Positions 1-11,056 of a DNA stretch of 64,000 nt are shown one piece after another (within the stretch, counting starts at the first letter, position 1; every line of letters begins with the position of its first letter). Both the position numbers and the translations under genes were made by a program. The notes beneath the pieces were generated by a model. It worked only from the letters and a program-made list of their open reading frames with translations, was not told the DNA's origin and made no database searches. The stretch spans positions 58,325,800 through 58,389,799 of the forward strand of contig OX381714.1 of NCBI GenBank assembly GCA_947462335.1, in the 5' to 3' direction. This DNA is from Harmothoe impar (lineage: Eukaryota > Annelida > Polychaeta > Phyllodocida > Polynoidae).

Positions 1-588
1 CGGAGGTCGGGGGCTTGGTCCCCGAGAAAATTTCTAAAATCTAGAAAGCAAATGGTACATTCTAGGAGATTTTGTAATATTAATTCCATTATTTTCAAAT
101 TCCATGACATTCCATGACACACAGCAATTTTTTTCAAAATTCCATGACATTCCATGACTTTCCAGACAACTTTCAAATTCCATGACATTCCATGACTTTC
201 CATGACACGTGGGAACCCTGATATGCCCTTCAGGTACCATCCACCCTTGATTAACCATGATAGCGTGTGCTATTATATAAGATACCCAGGCAGGCAGGCA
301 CTGTAGTCATGGAGGTATCGTTATGGTAGGCGAAAAACACACATGAAAACATGTGTTTCCAGTAGCATGGTCAGAATACCTGATGTAGATACCGGGTAGG
401 TCGACTTTAAAAAGTTCCTGTAGGGCATGACGATTTTTCGAAATTGTGTTTGAATAGTACCATGGTTTGCTGAGGGGTCGCTGACCAGAACCAGTTTTGG
501 CTTTTCAGAACCCTGACATTGAACCTGTAAGAGTGGGTGATTAAACAGTCCGTTACCCTGATTAAACTGAGATAACTACAATGTGAGA
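1..588. repeat. Intergenic; short CATGACATTCC repeat
   Basis: From about 93 to 208 the plus strand repeats the phrase TTCCATGACATTCCATGAC in an imperfect tandem, interrupted by T-rich spacers. The short minus-strand open frame here only translates this repeat, so it is not treated as a gene. I see nothing else in the stretch. Confidence 0.6.
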
Positions 589-1559
589 CCCCCCCCCCCC
601 CCCCCCCCCCCGGCCCCCTCCGACAAAGCTACAGGCACCCTTTTTTTACGGTCGGTCTGGGTTTAAAACAACACACCATGCCTTTCTTTCTATACCTATT
701 TAGTCTAGATCTGATGTACAAACATAAGCAGCTGATCATTCCATGAGCGGGAAGGGCAGGTGTAAATTTGAAGGAGGGAAGAAACAAAAACAACCCTACA
801 AAGGAGTGGGTGTTGGGGTATACTTGGCGGGGTGATATTCATCAAGGGCGTAGGTTCGAACCCACACACCAAAGTCCCCCTTTTACGTGACCAGAGCCTT
901 GGCAAAAAAAACTAAAACGTTGACAACTTTTAGGGTGTCCGGAAAAATTTAGACCCCCCCCTCCCTTCAGTTGGGGTCGCGCGCCAAGTTTTCCCCACAC
1001 TTGCACATTAACTCCCCCCCCCCCTCCCAGCATCAATACCGATTCATGATCAATCCATAGCCTGCAAATAAAACATCCACTATTTTGTCATCGGCTTAAG
1101 GCGGTTGTGCTTTATTTTTGAAACAGCACATTGACCTTCGTGTATCACCTCCTGTACTTATTTATACCGCACAATAAGGTGGCTGCTGGTTCCTTATAAT
1201 AGACGTTAAGGTGTAGATCTCGGTACCCCTCTAGCGACAGTCGGAGTGGAGTCGGGACAGGTACTCAGGCCTATATATAGGGGCGCCGTGTCTTTAAGGT
1301 GTAGAGCTAATGGCACACACCGACCTCAGCGCCTCTAGGTGTGTGTGTATTTATAAGTCTACCTGTCTCCTGCCCCCTTTGATCTCCTCTACATGCCTGG
1401 TATTCAGGTGTGCATTTTCAGCCCTGGCGGAGCGGCGTGTTGTGTTCTGGTATCTGTACCAGGGGTGGGGCTGTGTGGGCTGCCGTCAGGTGGGACTACA
1501 GGGTAGCAGGGGTGTGTTGTAGGGGGTTCACTACGGAAATGGTGCCACGTACATCTGGG
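589..1559. other. Intergenic; 24-bp poly-C, TATA-like site
   Basis: A pure run of 24 C lies at 589-612. Similar C or G runs recur (near 4730, 4893, 9607, 10780, 32130, 38862) and create most of the proline- or glycine-rich open frames nearby. A GGTTCGAACC palindrome near 850 resembles a pol III B box but has no convincing A box. A TATATATAG stretch near 1272 is TATA-like. No coding exon is evident. Confidence 0.4.
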
Positions 1560-1757
1560 GCCCTTAATGGGGGGTACCCATGTCCCATGTCGATTTTAAG
1601 AAATGCTTATGTCGTCATAGATTTTAAGAAACTCGCATGTCGCCCTATCGGTTTTAAGAAATGCCCCATGTTCCTATCTAGTTATTTCTCCTGTCCCATG
1701 TCACTAAGCCCCAAAAAGGTCCATGTTGCTGTGTCGAATTTAAGAGTCTAGAGCCAT
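1560..1757 (+). mobile_element. CATGTCG-type MITE, copy 1, 9-bp duplication
   Basis: Flanked by perfect 9-bp direct repeats ACATCTGGG (1551-1559 and 1758-1766). It starts GCCCTTAATGG and ends GTCTAGAGCCAT, so the ends share a short inverted repeat (GCCCT/AGAGC). The inside repeats CATGTCGCATGTCG and ATTTTAAGAAATG. Related copies are at 34066-34292, 38599-38824 and, inverted, 50560-50957. A 9-bp duplication is usual for Mutator-like transposons; assignment to that superfamily is inference. Confidence 0.6.
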
Positions 1758-1760
1758 ACA

Positions 1761-2098
1761 TCTGGGTAACACTAACACAAGTCAACCGTGCATAGACAGT
1801 CATATCTGTCCCTTTTGGCCTTTCTCCCCCCAGCAAATTTGACTTCAAATCTAGTGTTTCATTCCTTCGTGTGTTTGGGACTTGTTTTTTGTCATTGGAA
1901 ACAGCTGCCCTTTCTGCCCTTGGTCCGAGGACCTGACCTCTATAAACTAAACCATTACTTTTTGTAGGAATACAGGCGGGCACAGTTGTCACATTTCACA
2001 GGAATGTTGCCAACAGACCCCTGACCACGGCACACGTATGGAATACATGCTCCGCATCCTGAATTGTGTTGGCGGCATTGTTATGACACTGCAAACAC
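1761..2098 (-). pseudogene. Decayed frame, possible LINE RT C-terminus
   Basis: Read on the minus strand, a frame starting near 2098 has C-x2-C followed after about 15 residues by AEHVFHTC and then VVRGLLATFL. A TGA and then about 75 more open codons follow. The C-x2-C ... H-x3-C arrangement resembles the cysteine-histidine motif near the end of many LINE reverse transcriptases. No reverse transcriptase catalytic motif is present, so only the tail would remain. An unrelated decayed gene is possible. Confidence 0.25.
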
Positions 2099-2118
2099 AC
2101 CCGTAGTAAAAACGGGGA

Positions 2119-2348
2119 TAACTGTTTAAGGACCGCATAGTCCATCGTCAGGATGCATGAACGCAACCCTGGCAAGTCTACTTACTAGGCTGCATTTACG
2201 CATCATGCCGACCCTTCAAGTGCGTATCACGCCCTTTAGTCGGCATGATGCCTGAACGCAGCCCTGGTGAGTCACTCACCAGGGCTGTATGCATCATGAC
2301 GATAAAGGTAAGCATGTATTAAAGCGCTATGCAGCCTGTAAAGGGTTA
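2119..2348. mobile_element. piggyBac-like double-hairpin MITE (diverged)
   Basis: Diverged member of the family best seen at 25335-25561. It begins TTTAAGGACCGCAT, has two inverted-repeat cores centred on GGTGAGTCACTCACC-type palindromes flanked by GCATGATGC words, and ends CTGTAAAGGGTTA. The CCTTTAAGG ends point to the piggyBac type, although the left TTAA is degraded. Confidence 0.55.
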
Positions 2349-2545
2349 CTATAGAGTTGGTGCTAGCAGCATCATGATAATACAATAAAGCGCTATGCCG
2401 CCTATATAGGGTTATTATACAGAGTTGGTGCTAGCAGCATCATAATGGCGTATTAAGGCAGTATGCCGCCTTTAAAGGGTTATTATATAGTTGGTGCTAC
2501 CAGCATCATGCCGCCTTTAAAGGGCTACTATATAGTTGGTGCTGG
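2342..2545 (+). repeat. Tandem array from MITE right end
   Basis: Four imperfect units of about 45-70 bp, each containing TATAGTTGGTGCTAGCAGCATCAT and then ATGCCGCCTTTAAAGGG-like sequence. The unit includes the right terminal part of the adjacent piggyBac-like MITE, so the array probably arose by tandem duplication across that end. Confidence 0.6.
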
Positions 2546-3207
2546 CCTGCAGGTAGGTGCCTGGTGGGGGTAGGTCTCTGGCTGCATGGGTTTATTGCAC
2601 CTCTTTGTCTTTGTACCTTACCCAGATATTGACTCCTGGGTAGCAATGAAAGGGAATGGCTGAGTGACTCAAGGATTTTAAGGGCACGGCACAATAGGCA
2701 GCGGATGGCTGATATTGAACCTTACACGTAGAACCTGGTGACTGTGGGGTGGAGGTTGTGCCTTGTTTGTCCACCTGCACACCTCTATTGTGTAAGCAGC
2801 AACCTGTTTTTGTGTGCTTGTGTATGATACTTTAGATCTCTAAGGGCAGCATTTTTGAGTTTATAAAGTGTTTTATTCATAGAATGATTTTCAAAAACAC
2901 AGTACAAGTCAAGCGAGATGAAATATGATCGATGTTTCATTCATATTGTCCATGGTGATATATGGAATCTCAGTTCAGATAATGTCCTTTGTTAATTTAC
3001 TACAGCAATGTATATACATAACAGACACCGGACATTCATAGCCAGGTCTCAATGTGCTTCATTTAAGTGCTTCATTTAGTGCACTATGCCTTGTCGCCAT
3101 GATGCTTGAACACAGCCCTGGTGAGTAACTCACCAGCGCTACATGCAAGCATCATGCCCACCCTTTCAATGCTGTGCTGGTGAGTTACTAGTCTACATGG
3201 CAATATA
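2546..3207. other. Intergenic; MITE remnant 3050-3190
   Basis: No exon is visible. Between about 3050 and 3190 there is half of a piggyBac-like MITE: GTCGCCATGATGC, a GGTGAGTAACTCACC core and GCATCATGCC. Confidence 0.4.
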
Positions 3208-4028
3208 GGGCCACACCAAAAAAAAAAGTTGGTCAATGGATTTTGCGCACCTTATTTTCGGAAGTGCAAAATTTCTTTTTTTTCTTTTTGAAAAAAAAAT
3301 TGTCAATGGATTTCGCTCGCCTCTTTTTTTTCAAAATTGAGAATTTTTTTTTCTTATTTTCTTCCCGTAATTCCCCCAGATCAACCAATAATTTTTTATG
3401 TTAGGGGTCCACTTTTGTCGGAGGCTGGTTAAAATTTTTTTTAAATTGTCGCTCGCTCCAGTTTTCCACAGACAAAATCCATTGACAAAAAAAAATTCTT
3501 GAAAAAAAAATTACCGTAAAACCCCGCCTATAAGCCGACCCCGCCTATAAGCCGAAAGTGACTTTGGGGCAAAAAATTCGGCTTATATGAAATCATTTTA
3601 ACATTTTAGAGAACCCCGCCTATAAGCCGAATGTAACTTTTGGGGTCTTGGGGAGCCCCAGACCCCACCCAATCCATACCAAAAACAGTTTTAAAATATA
3701 TTTTGATCGTTTTATTTCAATGAAATGGCATGTATAATAAGTTCTACTTGTATACTTTACGTGAAAATGATTTTTAAGGGCCTTAAAATTAATGAAAATT
3801 GCTGTTAAAGTTGTCATACCTTTCTACACTATTATTTAAAAATTCCTTTACCAAAACCCCGCCTATAAGCCAAAAGTGAGTTTGAAGGAAAAAATTCGGC
3901 TTATATGGAATAAAAACGGCAAAATAATTTCGGCTTATAGGCAGGGTTTTACGGTATTTTTTTTTCGCTCACTCGCACCATTTTTTGAAAAGTGAAATCC
4001 ATTGACCAACTTTTTTTTGGTGTGGCCC
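3208..4028. mobile_element. GGCCACACC-terminated MITE with insert
   Basis: The ends are inverted copies of GGGCCACACC, a run of A, then GTTGGTCAATGGA. The inside is A/T-rich with repeated CAATGGATTT. It is split by the nested MITE at 3514-3954. A decayed relative lies near 20950-21060. No coding capacity. Confidence 0.7.
3514..3954. mobile_element. CCGTAAAACC(C/T)CGC MITE, TA duplication
   Basis: Perfect terminal inverted repeats CCGTAAAACCC...GGGTTTTACGG sit between TA dinucleotides, as in Tc1/mariner insertions. Internal GCCTATAAGCCGA words repeat as subterminal motifs. Relatives in this window are at 18877-19075, 20328-20432, 23474-23660, 28631-28849, 31730-31909, 35315-35495 and 35596-35789. 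Confidence 0.75.
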
Positions 4029-5156
4029 AGACTAAGCGAATGTGTTTGGGTCATATTAGAAATAAACTTCTACATTTTTAGCCATTGAAAAGGAGCTAAA
4101 GATCGTCTATCATTTCAAAGTATCCACACAAATGTACAAGTATTTCAGTATTCCTGTGCCATTCTATAGCATATCTGACATACCTATGTAAGCGTATATT
4201 ATGTAAAAGGTGGAATCCGAAACAACATTGCCAACAAAATGTATGCATACAGGTCAAGGGGGGGGGAGGGGCTCTGCACCTGTTTTCCCCTCTCAACGTG
4301 GTTACTTCACATGCATTATGGGAAAACAAGTTTCAAACCAACGATTCGGATTTTGGAAATCCATGTAATGACTGTGAGTCACACCTGTCAAAGTCCCAGA
4401 GCTGTCCTCGGACAACGACCTTAGAACACTCGGCCATCAATTAATCTCATTGTGTTCAGGCGACACACATAACGCTAGGATTCACCAATATTGATGATCA
4501 ACAGGCAGCAAAAGAAAGTAAGAATAGAATTCTAAAATGTCAAATCTGGTTTATGAACTCTTGCCAAAGGGTCACCTTTCATTGGCTTCTTTAATAGTAA
4601 AACTGACAAAATCTGCAAATGTTCTCAATCTGTTTTGAGAGTGTTGCCATGGCAACTAAGGATCCTAGTTTCTGGCTGACTACTGGGAGGCGCTGACGGT
4701 AGGAGTATGTAACACAAAGCGGCAATGAGCCCCCCCCCCCCCCCCCATGTCTACTCTGGATACATGTGCTCATAACAGTCTCCTTACCCTTGTGAGGGGC
4801 GGAGTAAGGGCGGGAGGAGGCTGGGGCTGATGGAATAGGGCTAAAAGATCGGCCCCTTCTGCTATGCCCCAGAATCTATCCATCTTGCCCCCCCCCCCCC
4901 CCCCCCGGGCCCTACTTGTTGGCACCCACGTGGTAGGGTGTGGCGCTGAGGGGTGCTGGCACGCGCCCCTCTGGAGGCCCAGGTATGAGGGCGCTACGGG
5001 ATCAGGTAAACAAGTTGTTGTTTACCAGCCCAACCCCCTATACCTCCTCCATTGTGGGTCAAACCGGCACTCTGCATCATAGCAGGGTTTTGGTTTTATA
5101 ACTATCACATAGAAGAGAAGATGGGGACTACCTAAGTAATGGGGGTGCAGAGGGCC
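4029..5156. other. Intergenic, no gene seen
   Basis: Contains C runs near 4730-4746 and 4893-4906 and otherwise ordinary sequence. The short open frames on both strands owe their length to these runs and show no splice-supported exon. Confidence 0.4.
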
Positions 5157-5325
5157 CCCCCCCCCTCAGGTCGGAAAGTCGCCGAAATTAAGGGTACCAG
5201 GTCACAAAGTCGCTTTTTTAGACCATTTATCCTTTGGTCGATTTTTTTCTCCCAAAGTCGCCAGGTCGCTTTTAGTATTGTACCAGGTCGCCAGGTCGCC
5301 AGGTCGCTTTTGACCCATCTGGAGC
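5157..5325 (+). repeat. AAGTCGCC/AGGTCGC repeat, copy 1
   Basis: Begins with a C run and TCAGGTCGGAAAGTCGCC, then repeats CAAAGTCGC, CCAGGTCGC and CAGGTCGCTTTT. Related sequence occurs at about 11305-11410 and at about 50995-51190, the latter inside the Polinton-like element. Ends are not clear enough to name a class. Confidence 0.55.
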
Positions 5326-6918
5326 CACAGTAATTGAGTGCTCACGCCCCCCTCCCCTTTGCATGGGTCAGTCAGACTTTGACTCCCTAACTAGAGTTAG
5401 TATGTAGGGTCTTAAACGCACTTACCAGTCCAGGAGGTGCACAAGACTTGGAAATAGAAGTCAAGTGTAAACTATTATTAGATGAATGTTTCTATAAGGG
5501 TTTTGTAGGTTTAGATGTAGAACTACCTTTGTACAATATATCCACCCATGTCTTCACATGTCTGGGTGGGGCCTTTACAGTTAGAGAGGTCACTGCTCAG
5601 ACAGCTCAGAGGTATCAGCAGTTGTCAAATGGTGCTCCTTGGTGATTTGGCCCATAAAGGGTTATACCATTCATTACCCGCTGACAGTGTTGTCAGATTA
5701 ACCAAGCTAAATTTGGAAATTACTCTACAAGAGACGAGAATCACGGACAATGATGGCAAAAAATATACAAAAAATGTGGGTTAGCTTTTGTCTTCCCACC
5801 TGTATACCCCACACCTACGCACAGTGCAGACTACTTTGTACAGTACCAGCATTAATGCCAAACCAGACATCCGCAGCTATTTATAATCTGTACCTGAACT
5901 TTTTGTGTTAAGTTAAACCAAAAATAGAATTGTAGTGGGAAATCAGGCTTGAATTCTTCATGTCGGAGGTACACATAAGGGCCTAGTCAGTATAAGCGGG
6001 TCAACGGTTGAACGCTCTAAAAAATATTATCAGGTAAAGTTCCTCATATTTAATCATTCTTAGAGCTACCGGTAGGTTTTATAAAAACAGAAACAACCTC
6101 CCCAAACCCTGCCCCCAGTCAGAGTTTACCAAATCAGCCGGTAACACAAGAGACATTTCTTCAGAATATACCACCTGAATATAAATCACATTTAAAATAC
6201 CTGTCAAATCTACGTTACTATGGTTATAAACATTAAACTGGATCAAATAACTCCAGAGCTGGATTGACTCCAAGCCACATGACTCCAATATGATATAGGC
6301 CTACCTGCCTACCAAAGTAATAAAGTTCACACCCTGATGAAGGTTAGCAATAACCGAAACGTCAGTACCTTTTGAACAGCAGCACATGCCTCATGTTTGA
6401 ACTTTAAGGTAACTCTTGACCCTATACACCTGAATAAGGTTTTGGGAATATTTAACAAAACATCAAACATTTAAAATCGGTAAAAAATAATTTGGCAATA
6501 TATGTATATCCTGACAGGACCTTGGCTGACTATATATATTTTTTTTATTCTTTCCTCTGCTTTAATCTGAATTCAGAATTCTACATCTTGTACAAGAAGG
6601 TTATTTTCTAGGTTGGGTTTAGCCTAGATCTGTCTGCTACAGGTGCTGTGTAGATCTATTGGGCCACCCTTAAACCCATTCATAATGTATAGCCACATAG
6701 AGGAGACAAGCAGCCTTCAGCCGTGCCCAACACACTACATACATGTACGGGCACTTCAAAGGGTGCTGATAGCGGCAAATTACAGACAGGGCACACGTAT
6801 AGCATCCATCACACTCCATGTTGGTGTATAAAACAATGCCTTCCCTGTTTAAAAACAGGTTACATGATAAAAGCTTATTGATGTGGACGAGTGCGTTGTG
6901 TGGAGGGGGAATGGCTAC
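5326..6918. other. Intergenic; hammerhead-like core at 6334
   Basis: Apart from one motif I see nothing. At 6334-6360 the plus strand reads CTGATGA, a short hairpin GGTTA-GCAA-TAACC, then GAAAC. This resembles a hammerhead ribozyme core, which Penelope-like retroelements often carry. There is an extra A before the hairpin and no partner for stem III, so it is a relic or chance. Confidence 0.25.
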
Positions 6919-7036
6919 TACCGTACCGTTGTGTATAAGCGCCAGGTATTGAATGAGCGCTTGTCTTGTATAAGCACCGGGGGTAAACACCCTCCAAAGT
7001 TATAAGCACCGGGGCGCTTAAACACGACGGTACGGC
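6919..7036. mobile_element. TACCGTACCG MITE (ATAAGCACCGG type)
   Basis: Inverted ends ACCGTACCGTTGTG and CACGACGGTACGG flank repeated TATAAGC(G/A)CC(G/A)GG words. A larger relative, with ends TACCGTACGGTCGCGAT and ATCGCGACAGTACGGTA, lies at 49215-49432 inside the Polinton-like element. A diverged fragment is near 17690-17775. Confidence 0.55.
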
Positions 7037-7375
7037 ATGTAGCTGAAGGTTGCTTTACTACACCTAGTTAAAGACGGCCGACCGACCCTAGCTTTTTTTG
7101 AGGAAATGTTATCCTTTTACTAATGCAATTTTCGTCAACGCCTCCCTCCCCACAAAAAAAAGAGCGTGAAAAAAGAAAAAGAACTGTGTTGGAAACACTG
7201 TTTTCTGTCTCTAATACCCCATTTTCAAAAATAATTTCCGACATGTTATGGCTCTCTAATAAATGTCTACAGATTAAATTCATTACCTTGTTTACTACAT
7301 TTCAGGAGCATTAGCAGCATTATAACAATTCCCCAAATCAGCCTCGTGTACCATGCTATGCAGTGATTTGTCCCA

Positions 7376-7777
7376 TTAGTTACTAATTGGGTTAGTGGTA
7401 TTTCTATTGTTAAGTTTCTCAGCATTTCCAACTTGAGACACAACTAGCATCCACACAATACAAATGAGACCAATTGCAACAAGAGTCGGTCTCGACTCAG
7501 TTCTGGTAGAATTATTTGGGGATGTGAGTGTGAATAGAATGCGGTCGTTATTACTATAAATAGATCTGGGAAACCCTAAAACACTCATCTCTGAAAAGGG
7601 ACGCCCTTTTTGAATGCCAATTACGGCAGAGCGCGTGCCAAGTTCCGGTGCTATTTCCAACCAGACTTTGGCGCAGATTGTCTTTAAGGGAGAGAATTTC
7701 ACCAAAACACAATCATCAATGATGTGTAGAATGGTCACAATAAAAAAGGCATTCGTCGGAATGGGACTATCTCTCTT
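7376..7777 (-). pseudogene. Unrecognised open frame with membrane segment
   Basis: A minus-strand frame stays open for about 133 codons from 7777 to a stop at 7376, in a region that is neither low-complexity nor visibly repetitive. Near the end it has a hydrophobic stretch (PTLVAIGLICIVWMLVVSQV) after a potential N-glycosylation site (NNST), which would suit an exon encoding an extracellular part plus a membrane segment. I do not recognise the family. No good acceptor is seen at the upstream edge and no suitable ATG opens it, so it could be a decayed fragment or chance. It lies downstream of the minus-strand CRE promoter at 10.1 kb and could belong to that gene. Confidence 0.25.
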
Positions 7778-7901
7778 TTACTACCACGGCCAACCAGAGC
7801 AGAAATAACTGCCCTGTATCGTGTGTCCCATCAAAAATAACCCGCCAACAGAATTAACTTTGCACCCTGGAGAAGAGAAGGGGCGGGGATAGGGGGTTGG
7901 G

Positions 7902-8321
7902 TTGAAAGACACTATAGACAGTACATGGATAGCGCTTGCCAAGGGAGACCCGCCAATTTACAATAGCATCCAGGCCGTAAAATGCCAGTGGAGGAAGTTG
8001 GCTAAACGAAGTAGAGACAACACTTTCAATTCAGGTGCCGACAGGAGCTACTGGAGGTTTCCAAAGAGAAGCCACCCTGGAAGCCACATTGAAAGGGTCA
8101 CTGAAGCCAGTGGACTTTATAGTTTGGCAAGCTGCCAAGTGGTTAAGTGGTATCAGTGTGGTAACTGTGAACCCTGCTTCCAACAGGAGAAAGCTTCTTC
8201 AAGGCCCTCCCAATATCACTCCTTGTGCTCCAAGGCTCTCAGGCTTTGGCGGCCACTCCACTTCCTGTCCGATAAAGCCGTAGCTGAGTGCTTGAAGAGG
8301 ATTGTGAGTAATGTGACGTAA
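7902..8321 (+). pseudogene. Unrecognised plus-strand open frame
   Basis: Two overlapping plus-strand frames run through 7902-8321 in balanced-composition sequence free of repeats. In the frame from about 8035 to 8283 the text VDFIVWQAAKWLSG looks protein-like; in the other frame a C-x2-C-x3-C cluster appears. Neither matches a family I know and neither has good splice sites. It may be a fragment of a decayed gene or element. Confidence 0.2.
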
Positions 8322-8754
8322 GGTTTGCTAGAAGGGAGAAGCCCAGCATTTGGTACAAGTATTAGGACTAATGAGGTAAATGGTAGGTTTTCCTCACGTG
8401 TATCTCTGATTGAATGTTGCAAGGGTAAGGTGCGCGTCTTTACACAGTAAGCATTGTCATACGGTATCATTTCTTCTCATAAACTATATATATTCTAGCA
8501 GGGTATTAGAGGCTAGATGGTGCATTATTTTAGAAACGTTATGACTCTAAGGCAGTAGATTAAGAGGCATGGATCCAGCAGTTCTGGGCTCTGCGATCCA
8601 CTGTGTAGACATCTTCTGGAGGCTGATACAAATCACTTGTAAGTTTTACTTTTAATAGTTTCCATCTCCGGACCATGGCCATGGGGTTACGAGGAGGGGG
8701 CAGATTAATTAAAGTATCGAACTGTTCGTTTTTTTAGGTTCTTTCATGGTGGAT

Positions 8755-9030
8755 ACGGTGACCACTATGCTTAAGTACTAGAAATAGACAAAGGTGCATG
8801 AGTAGAGTTCCTCACAGAGGGTTATTTCACGAGGCGAGGGGAACTCTATGAGTGTTCCTTTGTGTTTATTTCATGTTATTATCAACAATATTAATCAGAA
8901 TTCCACTTAATTGCTCTGAAAAAGCAAATTCATCGTGGTTAGATCAACGATTTTGGTGATTTGACTGGCCGTGAAATACGGGGGTGGGTTATTTCATGGG
9001 GCTGTTAAATACGGCCTTCCTTGGTTGAGA
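8755..9030 (+). repeat. GGGTTATTTCACG repeat, copy 1
   Basis: Contains GACAAAGGTGCATGAG, GGGTTATTTCACGAGG, GTGAAATACGG and GCTGTTAAATACGGCC. The same words in the same order occur at 63190-63480 and 63477-63800, so this is a dispersed family with an internal GTGAAATAACCC inverted repeat. Confidence 0.55.
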
Positions 9031-10012
9031 ATAAGGATACGGCTTCGGCTTTATTTTTGCCCTACCTAATTATATTTTGGAAGATTTGTATGTAGTTATT
9101 TCAGAAGACAGCTGAAAGCATTGTTTTTGTTTCTTGAACACAAAAGGGAACCCAGGTTACTCGAATCAAGTATAAATTTCCTCCTTTACAGAGAGACCAC
9201 TAGATGTGTTGGCCATGACTTAAAAATGCCTTGTAGCGTTAACATGTCCTTAAACTCATCTCAAATGTTTTATTCTTGTAATATTTTCAATCTATGTAAT
9301 CAGTTTATCTCTTGTATCATCCTGTATCTATCATTTCCACCTCATATCACATCACTTTCAAATCATTTCTGAAGCGCAAAATGTAATATTAGTAAATGAA
9401 CAATTCATGGCAAATATCCAGAGGAAAATGCTTCGCTCCTCTGACTGGTTATTTTGTGGTGGAACAATATATAATATTGCATCTTGTAACCAGGACCAAA
9501 TACGATTCATTATTTTTAAATGGTTTGAGGAAATATCAAGTCGGGTAGGAACTGACGTGAGAGGATCGGGAGGCTTAGTAGGGGTACGAGAGTGGCTAGG
9601 TCTAACCCCCCCCCCCCCCCTCAACTTGGGCCCAAGCATTACAAAAATAATCCAGTCCTCAAAATTCAGGCGAAGTCAACCAGATTTGTCGGATTTCACA
9701 TGACATGCTCATCCAGACTGCGCGTGAGACGGGTTGCTCTTCATCTGTGTTTATCCAATATTCAGATTACCGTGAAAATGTAGATTTAATATACAATCGA
9801 GAGTACCCTCAGTGTGCTCTTGTCTTGGTTTGCCAACCCAACAGCAACTTGCTGAGCAAATACATGCCCAGTGTCCAAAAACAGTGTCAATGGCCGACGT
9901 CTAATGCCTGAACGGAGCACTTCGTCTTCGTCAAGTGCGTTCAGTTTGGCACTATTTCTCTACAAGAATTGACTGGAACATAAATATAAAGTACTGTAAT
10001 AGTTGAACTTAC
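9031..10012. other. Intergenic or intronic, no gene seen
   Basis: Holds a C run near 9607-9620 and otherwise ordinary A/T-rich sequence. If the minus-strand exon at 10013 is real, this is its first intron. Confidence 0.35.
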
Positions 10013-10125
10013 CTATTCCGTAGATATTGCCGTCAGGGAGATCTTGAAGAAGTGATTGATGTGGATATGATGTCGACACGAACGAACCAAAACACAAGCA
10101 GTCGAGCAGCGATGGACGTCGTCTT
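10013..10125 (-). other. Candidate noncoding first exon
   Basis: Read on the minus strand, the exon ends ...CGGAATAG and is followed at once by GTAAGTTC, a full-consensus donor. It has no ATG, so it would be a 5' untranslated leader. It starts just downstream of a CRE palindrome and lies in CpG-containing sequence, as expected for a promoter. The 5' edge is approximate. Downstream exons are not identified with confidence; the open frame at 7376-7777 is one candidate. Confidence 0.4.
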
Positions 10126-10131
10126 CTGCAA

Positions 10132-10139
10132 TGACGTCA
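10132..10139 (-). promoter_or_regulatory. CRE palindrome TGACGTCA
   Basis: A perfect cAMP-response element (binding site for CREB/ATF factors), placed just upstream of the candidate leader exon on the minus strand. The palindrome reads the same both ways. Function is inferred from its position. Confidence 0.45.
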
Positions 10140-10594
10140 CGGACTGCATGGAAACGCTACGTCTTAGCAACCGCGGGCGCACCTGCTATTCGTCACAAAA
10201 CGTACGATTTTGACATCTATTGGGGACCTAGCTTTTCTATCATGCACATTGTGAATTGTAATATTATCAGACATGTGATTTCCCTCTCTAATAGACCTAA
10301 ATATGTGAATCTTTGTAGTTTGACGCTCGGATCAGCTAATCCCGTCGCTGGTTCTCCAGAAGTAGAACACTGCAGTGACCAGCGAAGCGCGAACATTTTC
10401 CCGCCGCAGCTCTCAAACTTTCAAAGCGTTCTCAAATGACTGGAGTCTGGAGGGGGGCATCTTCTGGGCTGAGGCTGAGGAGGGAAGGTGCTATAGGGAC
10501 TCCTCTCCCTCTCATTGCTGAGTTTTATGGATTTTAAATAACTCAACCGTAAAGAATGTTCAGACGCTAGAGTAGAGGAGGGTCGACAGTCATT

Positions 10595-10924
10595 GGGGAG
10601 TGGTCATAATTTATCGACAGTTGGCGGGGAGGGGGAGGGGGGGGGGGCAAAATAATTCAGACCTCTCCAGTCCAGAGGAGGGGGGGGGGGGCAGATATAT
10701 TTCACTCCTTTTCAGGGAAAAGCCAGAACTTTTTAATAGTATAGTTCAAAAGGGGGGGGGGGGGGTGACAATTTCGACCAGTCTTGAGGGGGGGGGGGGG
10801 GATGGAAAGCCAAAAGATTTTCACCCCTTTTCGTTACTATACTATCTATTGCTCAAAGGGGAGGGGCTGGAAAAAATTCTGACCCGTCTCGGGGGGGGGG
10901 GGGGTTAAATAATGACCACTCCCT
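10595..10924. mobile_element. Poly-G MITE with GGGAGTGGTCAT ends, copy 1
   Basis: Inverted ends GGGGAGTGGTCATAATTTA and TTAAATAATGACCACTCCC flank five runs of 9-13 G separated by sequence like CAGAACTTTTT. Copy 2, at 57046-57371, has the same ends and homopolymer runs. G runs of this kind can form quadruplexes. A part of the family is seen near 20855-20945. Confidence 0.65.
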
Positions 10925-11056
10925 TTAATAGATGCCTCTATTCATTGACACGTCATATAGGCCTATGTTATAACTCCCCCGCTCCTACATTCCTTTAAAT
11001 AGCTGAGTTTAGAAAAAAAGCACATTTATAGTAGGCCTATCTCATCTGTAGAGCAT

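Noticed and set aside
840..870. tRNA gene or tRNA-derived SINE
   Set aside because: GGTTCGAACC resembles a B box but there is no A box at the right spacing and no cloverleaf.
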